Shown here: positions 28,295 to 37,429 of the stretch, in pieces | Numbering within the stretch: the first letter of the stretch is position 1 | Layout of the letters: every line of letters begins with the position of its first letter | NCBI GenBank assembly: GCA_021806135.1 | Contig: JAJZYB010000001.1 | Coordinates: 62,001-126,000, forward strand | DNA length: 64,000 nt | Source of the DNA: Thermoplasmata archaeon | Lineage (GTDB): Archaea; Thermoplasmatota; Thermoplasmata; Lutacidiplasmatales; UBA184 | Direction: 5' to 3' | Made by a program: the position numbers and the translations under genes | Notes under the pieces: generated by a model | Databases searched by the model: none | Told to the model about the DNA's origin: nothing | Seen by the model: only the letters and a program-made list of their open reading frames with translations

Positions 28295-29527
28295 TCAGGC
28301 CGAACAGCCCGAGACGGCGTAATCGTCGCCGTTGAACTCGGCGTACCCGAAGTCCTCGTACAGGTCGACCTCGGTGACGGTGATCTGATGGACAGGGTCG
28401 TAAAAGACCACGGTCCCCGTGGAGGAATCGTACGACAGGATCACCGATGGGCCAAGCCGCTGGTGGAGGGAGGAGACCACCGAAGGGGAGATCGCCGGGT
28501 TGTCCACCTGGCAGTTGGTGTAGCTCGACCCGCCACCACCGGTGGGGTTGGAGACCAGGGGGGAGGCGCCCAGCCCCCCATTGCTCGTGCCCAGCGCGGA
28601 AGTTCCCACGGCGAGGAGCAGCAGTACGAAGAGGCCTGCAGCGACCCGTTGCGAGACCGGCCAGCGGCGCGGTGCACGCCCACGGACCCGCTCCCGCCGG
28701 GGAGGGGGAAGGTAGGCGCGTTCAGTGGCCCGGCTTTCCAGGGGGGCGCCGGTCCTCCGGGCGAGGAACAGGGTCAGTGTGTTGCCCAACAGCAGGGCCA
28801 CGATCACCCCCAGGGTGGGGAGCACCGCGGAGAGGAGAACGCTCCCCAGCGCGACCACCGTGGCGTAGAGCGGCTGCAGGTGGGGGTCCCGGGGGGCGGT
28901 CCTCGGCTCGGGGACCATGAACAGGCCGAAGAAGACCAGGGCCGGGTCCACCGCGCCGAGGAGGAGGAGCACCGGGCTCGACGCCTCTCCCAGGAGGAAG
29001 TGGGGAAGGAGGCTCAAGAGCGCGAAACTGCCCAGGAAGTAGGCCGGAAGTCGCCAGCCGTTACGGGTACGGAGGGCGACCAGGACACCTCCCACGACCA
29101 CCGCCAGCTCCTCCAAGGGGGTGACGGCCATCCACCAGGCGGGGGCGAGACCGAAGAGGAGAGCCCCCAGCAGGACGCCGAGGGCGGCGGGGTTGAGCCA
29201 GGGGTGGCCGGCGAGCCGGAGGATGTGGCGAAGGGAGATCGCCGCCAGGACCACCAGGACCCCGGCGGCCACCGGAACGGTGGGCGGCAGCAGCAGGACC
29301 AGGAAGAGGGAGGTGGCGACGGCGGCGTCCGGGAAGCGGACGGACGGGAAGCGCACCCGCTGGAAGACGAGGTCCAGGGCCACCCCGAGCACCGGGAAGG
29401 CGACCAGGGAGGAGAGTCCCAGCCCGTTGAGGGTGGCCACTCCGTAGAGCGCGAGCCCGAGCAGGACCAACCAGACCAGCCGGACCGCGGGAAGGGCACG
29501 GAGGAGACGGGAAAACTTCGCCAACAA
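28295..29527 (-). CDS. NqrB/RnfD-like integral membrane protein with a C-terminal extra domain
   Basis: Many TM helices, RLAGHPWLNPAALGVLLGALLFG and MVPEPRTAPRDP resemble RnfD/NqrB; C-terminal about 75-aa two-Cys domain. Confidence 0.65.
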   Translation of the reverse strand: MLAKFSRLLRALPAVRLVWLVLLGLALYGVATLNGLGLSSLVAFPVLGVALDLVFQRVRFPSVRFPDAAVATSLFLVLLLPPTVPVAAGVLVVLAAISLRHILRLAGHPWLNPAALGVLLGALLFGLAPAWWMAVTPLEELAVVVGGVLVALRTRNGWRLPAYFLGSFALLSLLPHFLLGEASSPVLLLLGAVDPALVFFGLFMVPEPRTAPRDPHLQPLYATVVALGSVLLSAVLPTLGVIVALLLGNTLTLFLARRTGAPLESRATERAYLPPPRRERVRGRAPRRWPVSQRVAAGLFVLLLLAVGTSALGTSNGGLGASPLVSNPTGGGGSSYTNCQVDNPAISPSVVSSLHQRLGPSVILSYDSSTGTVVFYDPVHQITVTEVDLYEDFGYAEFNGDDYAVSGCSA

Positions 29528-29598
29528 GGTCCTTGGAGGGAAGGGGCCAGGGACGCCCCCCCTTGAAGCTTTGCCGCCGGCGAACCCTGGCCGGATGA

Positions 29599-29639
29599 TT
29601 CACAGTGCGAATCGTCCTGTCGCCGGTTCACATACAGAA
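29599..29639. promoter_or_regulatory. Two tandem TTC-N7-GAA dyads
   Basis: TTCACAGTGCGAA (29599-29611) and TTCACATACAGAA (29627-29639), centres 28 bp apart, in a divergent intergenic region. Confidence 0.4.
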
Positions 29640-29745
29640 CGATTAAGAGGGCCTCCCCGTGGACCCTTCCCATGGTCGAAGAGCCGGGACCCCGGGGCCC
29701 CTCCCCCCTCCCGGTACGCCCATGAACGGGTAAGGTTGGGACCTC

Positions 29746-30531
29746 ATGGCCGACCTTCCCACCCTGGTGGTGCTCTCGGCGGTGATGGGGCTGTCCATCT
29801 TCCTCTCCCTCCCCCTCGTCTTCAACGACCGACTGGGCCGTAGCAGCCTCGTGTTCCTCAACGCCGGGGCCATCGGGCTCCTCGTCTTCCTGGTGGCGGA
29901 CATCTTCTCCAACGTTTCCCCCCTTCTGTTCAACCCCGCCTCCCCCGGAGGCTACCTGACCTACCCGCTGTACGATGCCATCTTCCTCGCCGGTCTCCTC
30001 GTCGCCTTCCTTCTGCTCTTCTCCTGGGAGCACCGTCCCGGCCAGGTGGGGACCTCCGCCCCCGCGAGGATGGGCCTCATCCTCGCCGCCGCCATCGGTT
30101 TCCAGAACCTGACCGAGGGACTGGTCTTCGGCTCCCTCTGGGCGACCTCGGCGCACGTGGGACTCCTCGCGGTGATCTTCGCCGGGTTCCTCCTCCAGAA
30201 CATCACCGAGGGATTCCCCATCGCCTCCCCCTTCCTGCGCACCCGGGGCAGCACCCCCACCATCAGCCTGCGGGCGATGAGCCTCCTCTTCCTGGTGGGG
30301 GGACTCCCCACCCTGGCCGGCGGCGTGCTCGGGTACTTCTTCAACTCCCCTTCGCTGGACATCCTCTTCGACGCCGTGGCCGTGGGGGCGATCCTCTACA
30401 GCCTCCTCCCCATGCTCCGGGCGGCCTTCCGCAGCGCCCAGGGGCCCGAGGGTTCCGCGCGCCGGGTCCGTCTCCTCTATCTGGGTTACCTGGTGGGGTT
30501 CGCGGTCGGCTTCCTGGTCAACGCGTTCTGA
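29746..30531 (+). CDS. ZIP-like membrane transporter family protein
   Basis: Eight-TM-like hydrophobicity; AAIGFQNLTEGLVFG and FAGFLLQNITEGFPIASPF resemble ZIP TM4/TM5 with Gln in place of His. Confidence 0.65.
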   Translation: MADLPTLVVLSAVMGLSIFLSLPLVFNDRLGRSSLVFLNAGAIGLLVFLVADIFSNVSPLLFNPASPGGYLTYPLYDAIFLAGLLVAFLLLFSWEHRPGQVGTSAPARMGLILAAAIGFQNLTEGLVFGSLWATSAHVGLLAVIFAGFLLQNITEGFPIASPFLRTRGSTPTISLRAMSLLFLVGGLPTLAGGVLGYFFNSPSLDILFDAVAVGAILYSLLPMLRAAFRSAQGPEGSARRVRLLYLGYLVGFAVGFLVNAF

Positions 30532-30538
30532 GGAATCG

Positions 30539-31372
30539 GTGGCGAGAAGGACCATCAACGGAGCTGGAGAGCCATCACCCCCGGGAACACCCCGGGCGGT
30601 CCCCTCGGGCGTCTGGCTGCAAAGGTTGCTCGCCCTCACGGTCCGGGAGCTTGTGGAGGACCTGGGCATGCCCGGCCGGGAGGCGGCCCGGCGTCTGGGG
30701 ATCTCTCCGGCAGCGGTCTCCCAATACCTGTCCGGCAAGCGCCTCACCCGGGCCCTGGAGGGCTACACTCCTTCGTCCGGAGCGCTCCGGCTCGCCCATG
30801 CCCTCGCCCGGGAGGCCTTAGGGACACCGGCTCCCGGGGCCCTGGCGGCGGAACGGCTCCTGCGGGCCGCCTCAACCCTTGCCGCCGGGAGCCTTCCCGC
30901 TGATGCGTCGGTCCTCCCCGTCGAGGCCGTCGTCCCCGGCGCCGGCCAGGCCGACCGGCGCCGGCTCCGTGAGCTCCACCGCCGCATCGCCGCGGAGCAG
31001 TCGGCCGTGGCCGACTGCATGAGGCTGGCCCAGAGGGCGCGCGACGAGCTCACCCGGGCCATTTTCCGCCAGATCGCCTCGGACTCCCTCCGGCACGCCG
31101 AGATCGTGGCCTCCCTCGCCTCCTACCTGGAACGGGGGGTCCGGGAGGCCCTGCCCTCCGGTGTCACCCGGGCCGACGTGGAGCGCCTGCGGGCCCGGGA
31201 AGCCAAGGCGGAGGCCGGATCCTCCCGGCAACTGAGCCAGGAGCTCGGCGGGGTCCTGAGCCTTCTCGCCGCCAGCATGGAGGCGGACGAGCGCAAGCAC
31301 GAGGCTCTCCTCGAGGGGCTCCTGCGGGGCGAGCTCTCGCCCGGGTCCCGCCGGAGCCAGCGCTCGCGCTAG
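30539..31372 (+). CDS. HTH regulator fused to a ferritin-like helical domain
   Basis: HTH REAARRLGISPAAVSQYLSGKR; C-terminal four-helix pattern with AEQ, SDSLRHAE, QELGG, EADERKHEALL. Confidence 0.6.
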   Translation: MARRTINGAGEPSPPGTPRAVPSGVWLQRLLALTVRELVEDLGMPGREAARRLGISPAAVSQYLSGKRLTRALEGYTPSSGALRLAHALAREALGTPAPGALAAERLLRAASTLAAGSLPADASVLPVEAVVPGAGQADRRRLRELHRRIAAEQSAVADCMRLAQRARDELTRAIFRQIASDSLRHAEIVASLASYLERGVREALPSGVTRADVERLRAREAKAEAGSSRQLSQELGGVLSLLAASMEADERKHEALLEGLLRGELSPGSRRSQRSR

Positions 31373-32433
31373 GGACGGGTCCGCTCGAGGTGGACATACC
31401 GGGGGGCCCCCGGCCCCGGGCAGTCCGCCAGCAGGAACTGCTTGCGCACGCCCTGGGCCAACCGGATCGCCCGGGCCACCTCCGGCCACGGCGCGGTCCA
31501 GTCCGGCGGGACCACGTGGACCAGGAAGCGGGCGTGGGAGCTCTCCGGTTCCCGTTCGTAGGCCCGGAAGTGCGCCCCGTACTTGAACCCCGTCTTCGGG
31601 AGCAGCCCCACGTAGCGGAGGTGCCGGTAGACAGGGAGCCGCAGCGGGAGGTCCGGCTCGATGGCCAGCGCCCGTCGCTGGAACCCCGAGAGCGTCAGCG
31701 GCGCCCCGTCGGGGTCCCGGAACATCAGGCGGCCCTCCTCGGCCAGGTACCAGGCCTCCAGCAGGGAGAGTTCCAACCGTTGCCCCACCCGGCTGCCGTA
31801 GCCCTCCCCGGCCGGGAGTCCCGGAGGCTCCGACGGGGACAGGAGGCTGACCCGGTCCCCGAAGAGCCAGGCCTCGACCGGGGAGGAGAGCAGAGCGGCC
31901 ACGTGGCTTCCCCGGGGCTCCACCTCGCGCGCCCGGTAGAAGGTCAGGTCGCTCTCCTCGTCGACCACCCCGAGGAGCAGCCCTCGCTTCGCTCCCCGGC
32001 AGGCGTCGAGCCTATCCCGAAGGCCCGGCAGGGAGAACGGCGTCCGCTCCGAGAACGCGGAGACCCAGAAACGCGAGGGGGTCTTCCCCAGGGTCCCTCC
32101 CCGGGGAAGCAAGGCGAAGGGGAAGGGGGGGGGACCCGACCGGACCACGTAGCCCCGCTGTCTCAGGTCCCGGTAGACCAGGTAGAGGATATCGAAACCG
32201 GGGTCCAGCTGTTGTGCCCGCTTCACCAGGTCCGGGAATCCCAGGTCGAGCCCATCCTGCCCCCCGAGCGAGATCCGATCCATCTCCCGGAGGTAGGCCG
32301 TCTCCCGGGGGTCGAGCTTGAGCATGCCGCCTTCCCCGATCTCACCGTAATACCCCCGCCCGTAGAGCAGGGAGGCCTCGGTGGGGTCCCGGACCCAGGC
32401 CGACAGGTCGGGGTTGAGCTCCGCGTGAGGCAT
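31369..32433 (-). CDS. endA: tRNA-intron (splicing) endonuclease, tandem-domain type
   Basis: GFKYGAHFRAYE...SHARFLVHVV...RLAQGVRKQFLLA carries the Tyr/His/Lys catalytic set in the C-terminal repeat. Confidence 0.88.
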   Translation of the reverse strand: MPHAELNPDLSAWVRDPTEASLLYGRGYYGEIGEGGMLKLDPRETAYLREMDRISLGGQDGLDLGFPDLVKRAQQLDPGFDILYLVYRDLRQRGYVVRSGPPPFPFALLPRGGTLGKTPSRFWVSAFSERTPFSLPGLRDRLDACRGAKRGLLLGVVDEESDLTFYRAREVEPRGSHVAALLSSPVEAWLFGDRVSLLSPSEPPGLPAGEGYGSRVGQRLELSLLEAWYLAEEGRLMFRDPDGAPLTLSGFQRRALAIEPDLPLRLPVYRHLRYVGLLPKTGFKYGAHFRAYEREPESSHARFLVHVVPPDWTAPWPEVARAIRLAQGVRKQFLLADCPGPGAPRYVHLERTRP

Positions 32434-32486
32434 GCGGCCCGACCCCGGACGGGGGGCCTCGGGACCAAGGGCGGGGGCCGGACCGC

Positions 32487-33137
32487 TCACGGGGTTCCCC
32501 GCTCGGAGGCCTCGAGCTGGGCGTTCACGGACACGATCCCCCGCTCCACCAGCGCGAGTTCCTCCTCCGAGAGAGCTCCCAGCGCCCGGGCCCCTTCCTT
32601 GACCGCGGCCAGGTTGGTCAGGGTGAACGAGGGGAGTTCCGCATCCTCGAACCGCTTCCTCTGGACCGGAAGGTCGTAGGTCATGATGGCGGTGGCCGCC
32701 AGGACCCGGGCCTTCGCTTTGCGGAGCTCCTCCGCCGCGGCCAGGGCACTTCCCCCGGTGGAGAAGAGGTCCTCCACCACCACCACGGCGGCGCCTGGGG
32801 TCAGCATCCCCTCCACCGCCCGGCCGAGGCCATGGTCCTTCGCGGACGAGCGGACGTAGACCAGCGGTAGGGCCAAGCGTTCTGCGAGGAGGGCAGCGTG
32901 GGGGACCCCGGCCGTGGCCACTCCGGCCACGGCCTCCGCGCCGGGGTACTGGGTGAGGAGGAGCTGGGCCCAGAGGTCTTCCACCCGGCTCCGGAGGGCC
33001 GGGAAGCTCAGCAGCCGGCGATTGTCGCAGTAAATGGGGGACCGCACTCCGGAGGCCCAGGTGTAGAGCTCCCGGGGAGAGAGCGTCACGGCCCCGATCT
33101 GGAGGAGGATCTGGGCTACCTCGAGGGCGGGGGCCAT
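32487..33137 (-). CDS. pyrE: Orotate phosphoribosyltransferase
   Basis: SGVRSPIYCDNRRLLSFP, GVATAGVPHAALLAERL, VVVVEDLFSTGGSAL PRPP motif. Confidence 0.92.
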   Translation of the reverse strand: MAPALEVAQILLQIGAVTLSPRELYTWASGVRSPIYCDNRRLLSFPALRSRVEDLWAQLLLTQYPGAEAVAGVATAGVPHAALLAERLALPLVYVRSSAKDHGLGRAVEGMLTPGAAVVVVEDLFSTGGSALAAAEELRKAKARVLAATAIMTYDLPVQRKRFEDAELPSFTLTNLAAVKEGARALGALSEEELALVERGIVSVNAQLEASERGTP

Positions 33138-33166
33138 GGGCTCGCGGGGGGAGGGCGTCAACGGTC

Positions 33167-33754
33167 TCACCACGGTACGTCCTTCAGCCGCATAAGATAC
33201 CCCAGCCAGTTGAAGGCCGTATGCAGGAAGAGGGTCACCACCAGCACCCACCCGAGGGTGAGCAGGCCTGGGGCGAGGGCCGGCCAGAAAGCGGAGTAGA
33301 ACAGCCCGGGGAAGAGGACCGCGAGCAGTGCGATGGGAACGAGGAGGAGCGGCCATTGGTCGAGCAGGGGGGCGGGAGCGCTGCTGCTAAGACCCTGTCT
33401 CCGCTTGAGGAACGAGCCGACGGCATCCCCGACCATGGCTCCGAAGGTGAGCGTCAGGACCGGGGCCACGGACGCGAGGAGCGTGGGGCCGAAGCGGGGC
33501 ACCACCTGGAGGTCCGGGGGGGCAAGAAGGATGAGCCAGGCCTGCAGGAGCCCCACGCAGCCCCCCAGGGCCCCCCCCAGGAGGAACCCCAGCCAGGTCT
33601 TCGACCTCCCCAAAATAGCTCGCCCATCCCAGGGCCAGGTGCGGCCGAGATCCATCCGGGGGCCTTTGCGCCGGGAGAAAGTGGCCAGCGCGTTGGCGGC
33701 GAAGGCCGGGATGAGGACCCAGAGGGCGGCCGCGAAGAGCAGGAAGAGCCGCAC
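33167..33754 (-). CDS. carS: CDP-archaeol synthase
   Basis: IPAFAANALATF, MDLGRTWPWDGRAILGRSKTWLGFLLG, GDAVGSFLKRRQG..APAPLLDQ; GTG start at 33754. Confidence 0.88.
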   Translation of the reverse strand: MRLFLLFAAALWVLIPAFAANALATFSRRKGPRMDLGRTWPWDGRAILGRSKTWLGFLLGGALGGCVGLLQAWLILLAPPDLQVVPRFGPTLLASVAPVLTLTFGAMVGDAVGSFLKRRQGLSSSAPAPLLDQWPLLLVPIALLAVLFPGLFYSAFWPALAPGLLTLGWVLVVTLFLHTAFNWLGYLMRLKDVPW

Positions 33755-33849
33755 CCTGGCCGGTGGGGCCCATGGTCTCTTAAGCTTCCCGCTGAGCGCC
33801 CGGTCAGCTCCCCGAAAGGGCTTAGAGCCTGGCGGGGTCCAGAATCCCC

Positions 33850-34059
33850 ATGGCATCCGGCGGGGTGGAGAACTTCCGGGACCTTCAGTACTACCAGTTG
33901 CTGAAGGAGATGTACGGGCGCCAGCACAAGGCCTCGGCCACGGCCTACGCCTCCTACTGCAGCTGCAAGGAGTGCGCCCACACCTTCCGGGGCGATTGCC
34001 TCAAGGACCGCTGCGAGTGCTGCACCTCACAGGCGGCGGCCCTTGGTGTCAAGAGTTGA
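33850..34059 (+). CDS. Small Cys-rich protein of unknown function
   Basis: 69 aa with CSCKECAHTFRGDCLKDRCECC; ATG about 26 nt after the weak TATA-like ggcttagag. Confidence 0.65.
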   Translation: MASGGVENFRDLQYYQLLKEMYGRQHKASATAYASYCSCKECAHTFRGDCLKDRCECCTSQAAALGVKS

Positions 34060-34102
34060 TCGGGCAGGCGCGGACCCGGGGACCCACCACGTGGGGAGGA
34101 CC

Positions 34103-35740
34103 CTACCCTTCAGGCCTCGCTCCGGGTCGCTGGGAAGGCCATTCGGAGACCAGCCGGAAGAGTAACTCCTCCACTTCGGCCAAGCGGCGAGGGTCCACGC
34201 TCTCCTCGGCGTCGTGGATGTGGGCCTCCTCGTCCATGGAGCCGAAGACCACGGCGGGGAGAGGCTCGCCCGAGGGAGTCTTCAAACGCCTCAGCGCGCT
34301 GGCATCCGTGCCGCCGTACTCCCCGAAGATCCCCACGGGATGCCCGGTGACGGCCTCGTACGTCCTCTGGACCCGGACCACGACCGGGTGATCCGGGGAG
34401 AGGGAGTATCCCGCCCGCTGCCGGTCCGCGGGGGCCACAAACCGGGCTCCCGGGCAGGCCGAGCGCAGCGGCTCGAAGAAGCTGCGGAACCTCTCTAACG
34501 AGGGCCCCACTTCCATCTCCGGCGGGGAGCGCAGGTCCACCGTGAACGTCCCCTCGGCCACCGAGGACCCATCCACGAGCCCGTCCACCAATGCCGACTC
34601 CAGCAGACGAAGCGCCTCGCTCACCGGGTTCGCCGCCCGGTGCGGGTATCCCCCGTGTCCAGCCCGCCCGACTATCTGAGTCCACAGTTCCCCCTCCTTC
34701 CCGCCGGTAAGCTCCCGGACCGAGAACGGCTCCCTCGCCCCCTCCTTCAGGGACCGCCCCAGCGCCTCCAGGGCCTCGGGGGATCCCGCGAACTGCAGCG
34801 TCACCGCCCCCGCGATCTGGTTCGCGGCCTCGGACTCGGCCCGGGCCGTCACCAGGCTGGGAAGGGGTCCCGGGCGCCTCGCGCCCGCCAATTCCATCCG
34901 GGTCACCGTGGCCCGACCGGGAATGGTCGGATTCCTCCCGCCCCCGCCAGGGAAGTCCGGAGTCGGCAAGGAGGACCTCCACTCCTGCGCCACCTGGTGG
35001 AAGGTCTCCACCCGGCGGGCCAGAGCGACGAACTGCGCGAAGGGACCGGGCCGGTCCCGGTCCACGTCGAGGAAGCAGACCCCGCTGGAACCGGCGGCCA
35101 CATACGGCGAGCCGTCGGGCAGGAAGGCCGCCTCCCCCAGGAGGAACCGCTCGGGGCTCCCCACGGGAAGGGCCTGGTCATGGGCCACCAGGGCCTCGAT
35201 GCCTCCGGCTCCCCCGGTCTCCTCGTCGGGAGAGAGGAGAAGACGCACCCCCACCGGCAGCGAACCCCGTTGGGACAGGTGGTGAAGCGCACGGAGGGAG
35301 GCGACCACGCCGCTTCCCAGGTCGTCGTTGCTCCCCCGCCCGTACCACCGGCCGTTCTCGCGCGCGGTCAGGGTGTGCGGGGGAGAAAGCCATCGTTCCC
35401 GCTGTTCCTCCGGTACGGGGACCACATCAAAGTGGGCCAGGACCAGAAGGGTCCGGGGGGCCGACAGGTTCAGCTCCACGATCACATTGGGACGGGCGGA
35501 GGAGAACCGGTCCCGGCCCCCCTCCAATCCCTCCCGTGCATCCCAGAGCCGGGCCGGAAGACCCAGACGCCGGGCGGTGGCCAAGAGGAAGTCCGCGGTC
35601 TCCTGGTAGTGGTGCTTCTCCTCGCGCCGGTGGGCAGGGTCCTCCAGGTTCGTCGGCGCAAGCGCCACCAGGTCCGCCAGGAGCGGGAAGGGCCCGAAGG
35701 GGTCCGCCCCTGCGCGTCCTTCGTGGGACATGGCGGACAT
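34103..35740 (-). CDS. M20 family metallopeptidase
   Basis: LVLAHFDVVPVP, RGSNDDLGSGVVASLRAL, LLSPDEETGGAGGIEAL, EYGGTDASAL. Confidence 0.88.
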   Translation of the reverse strand: MSAMSHEGRAGADPFGPFPLLADLVALAPTNLEDPAHRREEKHHYQETADFLLATARRLGLPARLWDAREGLEGGRDRFSSARPNVIVELNLSAPRTLLVLAHFDVVPVPEEQRERWLSPPHTLTARENGRWYGRGSNDDLGSGVVASLRALHHLSQRGSLPVGVRLLLSPDEETGGAGGIEALVAHDQALPVGSPERFLLGEAAFLPDGSPYVAAGSSGVCFLDVDRDRPGPFAQFVALARRVETFHQVAQEWRSSLPTPDFPGGGGRNPTIPGRATVTRMELAGARRPGPLPSLVTARAESEAANQIAGAVTLQFAGSPEALEALGRSLKEGAREPFSVRELTGGKEGELWTQIVGRAGHGGYPHRAANPVSEALRLLESALVDGLVDGSSVAEGTFTVDLRSPPEMEVGPSLERFRSFFEPLRSACPGARFVAPADRQRAGYSLSPDHPVVVRVQRTYEAVTGHPVGIFGEYGGTDASALRRLKTPSGEPLPAVVFGSMDEEAHIHDAEESVDPRRLAEVEELLFRLVSEWPSQRPGARPEG

Positions 35741-36437
35741 GTCAGCCTCCCTGACCCATCACCGCAGATAACTTGAGGGGGCCAGACTCCGGGCCGGGAA
35801 TCGAAGGGAAGTAGTCGGGTGGGTCTTCCAGGCCGTTGGCGAAGAGCGCTCCAGGCGCCAGCGCTCTCCCCAGCGTGGTCCCTGGAAGAGCACGGGAGGA
35901 CAGGCTGCCGGGGACCCCCTGGGCATTTCACCAGGCGCCGCGACCGGAAAGGGAGAAGGAGGGATCAAATCGCGCCGGGCGCGGCCATGTTCAGCGCCAC
36001 CTTCCGCCCGGCATAAGCCAGGAGGGTGCTGCTGAACGACACGACGATTTCGCCGGTCCCGTTCACGGTCAAGAGCCTCCAGAGCCCGGCTGTCCGTAGA
36101 GGGTGGCGGACTCACTCCGCGCAGGATCGGTCCGTCGGTGGTGGAACCCTTGGGCCAACCTTGCGCCGGGCAAGGCGGGCGAGGTCACCAGCCGGCGAAG
36201 GATCCCGGGACTCCCCCGGTCGTGCATGCCGTTGGCCAAGGTCCCGCCACGCACGTCCGTTCCCACGAAGGGGGGTCGGGCAAGGGTCACGAAGAACCCA
36301 TGCCGCCCGCAGAGGGTGGGAGGGATGGCCTAGCGCACGGTGGACCGTTCCCGGGAAGGGGGACGGGGTGACGACAGCCCGCCACGCTGGTGGGAGCCCA
36401 AGGTCGGCCAGGACCACGTCACCGAGCTTCCGCCAAT

Positions 36438-36447
36438 CCATAAATAT
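36438..36447 (+). promoter_or_regulatory. TATA element of the ABC transporter operon
   Basis: ccataaatat about 26 nt upstream of the ATG at 36470 (leaderless geometry). Confidence 0.6.
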
Positions 36448-36469
36448 CCCCTGGACGGACCGGACGGCC

Positions 36470-37429
36470 ATGCCCACGGAGAACGTGGTCGAGGTACGGG
36501 GACTCGTCAAGTCGTACGGCCCCCTCCGGGCCGTGGACGGGATCGACCTGACGGTACGACGGGGAGAGGTCTTCTCGTTCTTGGGCCCCAACGGGGCGGG
36601 GAAGACCACGACCGTGGAGATCCTCGAGGGGCTCCGCGAGCCCACCGAGGGCTCGGCCCGGGTCCTGGGCCTCGACCCCCGCGCGGACAGTGCGCGGCTC
36701 ATCCGTCGCACCGGGGTGATCCCCCAGGATTTCCGGTTCTTCGAGAAGATCACCCCCCGGGAGGCGATCGCGTTCTATGCCGGGCTCTTCGGACATCCCA
36801 AGGACCCGGACGTGCTCCTCCGGCAGGTCGGCCTCGAAGAGAAGGCCAACGACCGCTTCGAGAACCTCTCTGGCGGGCAGAAGCAGAAGCTCGGGCTGGC
36901 CCTGGCCCTGGTGAACGACCCGGAGGTGATCTTCCTGGACGAGCCCACCACCGGGCTCGACCCCCAGGCTCGGCGGGCCATCTGGGAGGTCATCCGCACG
37001 CTCCGTGCCCGGGGCACCACGGTCTTCCTCACGACCCACTACTTGGAGGAGGCCCAGGTGCTCTCCGACCGGGTGGCCATCATCCAGCACGGCCGCATCA
37101 TCGCGCTGGGCACCCCCGAAGAGATCATCCACCGGTACGGCCGCCCCGAGGTCCTCCAGCTCGAGGCCCCCCCGGCGTTGGCCACCCTCCTGCGCAAGTC
37201 CCTCGCGCTACCGGTCCGGGTGGAAGGAGACCAGGTGGAGGTGGAGATCTCCCGGAAGGAGGACGTACTGACGGTGCTCACCGCCGTCCAGGCCAGTGGG
37301 GTCCCCTGGCAACGGGTGACCACCACCCGGGACACGCTGGAAGACGTCTTCATCCGGCTGGTGGGGAAGATGGATGAGGCAGGAGCGAGGGCAGAGGCGG
37401 GGACGGCCCCTGAAGGGAGGGACCCATGA
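36470..37429 (+). CDS. ABC transporter ATP-binding protein
   Basis: FLGPNGAGKTTTVEIL, LSGGQKQKLGLALALV, VIFLDEPTTGLDPQARR. Confidence 0.95.
   Translation: MPTENVVEVRGLVKSYGPLRAVDGIDLTVRRGEVFSFLGPNGAGKTTTVEILEGLREPTEGSARVLGLDPRADSARLIRRTGVIPQDFRFFEKITPREAIAFYAGLFGHPKDPDVLLRQVGLEEKANDRFENLSGGQKQKLGLALALVNDPEVIFLDEPTTGLDPQARRAIWEVIRTLRARGTTVFLTTHYLEEAQVLSDRVAIIQHGRIIALGTPEEIIHRYGRPEVLQLEAPPALATLLRKSLALPVRVEGDQVEVEISRKEDVLTVLTAVQASGVPWQRVTTTRDTLEDVFIRLVGKMDEAGARAEAGTAPEGRDP

Noticed and set aside
35965-36084. Small minus ORF ...VNGTGEIVVSFSSTLLAYAGRKVALNMAAPGAI-stop
   Set aside because: Coding-like GC3, but very short, no convincing promoter or SD, and no recognised family; could be a remnant.
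36084-36437. Possible structured RNA (RNase P or SRP RNA) in the 700-bp gap before the ABC transporter
   Set aside because: I looked for conserved core motifs of both RNAs and did not find them; a covariance-model search would be decisive.
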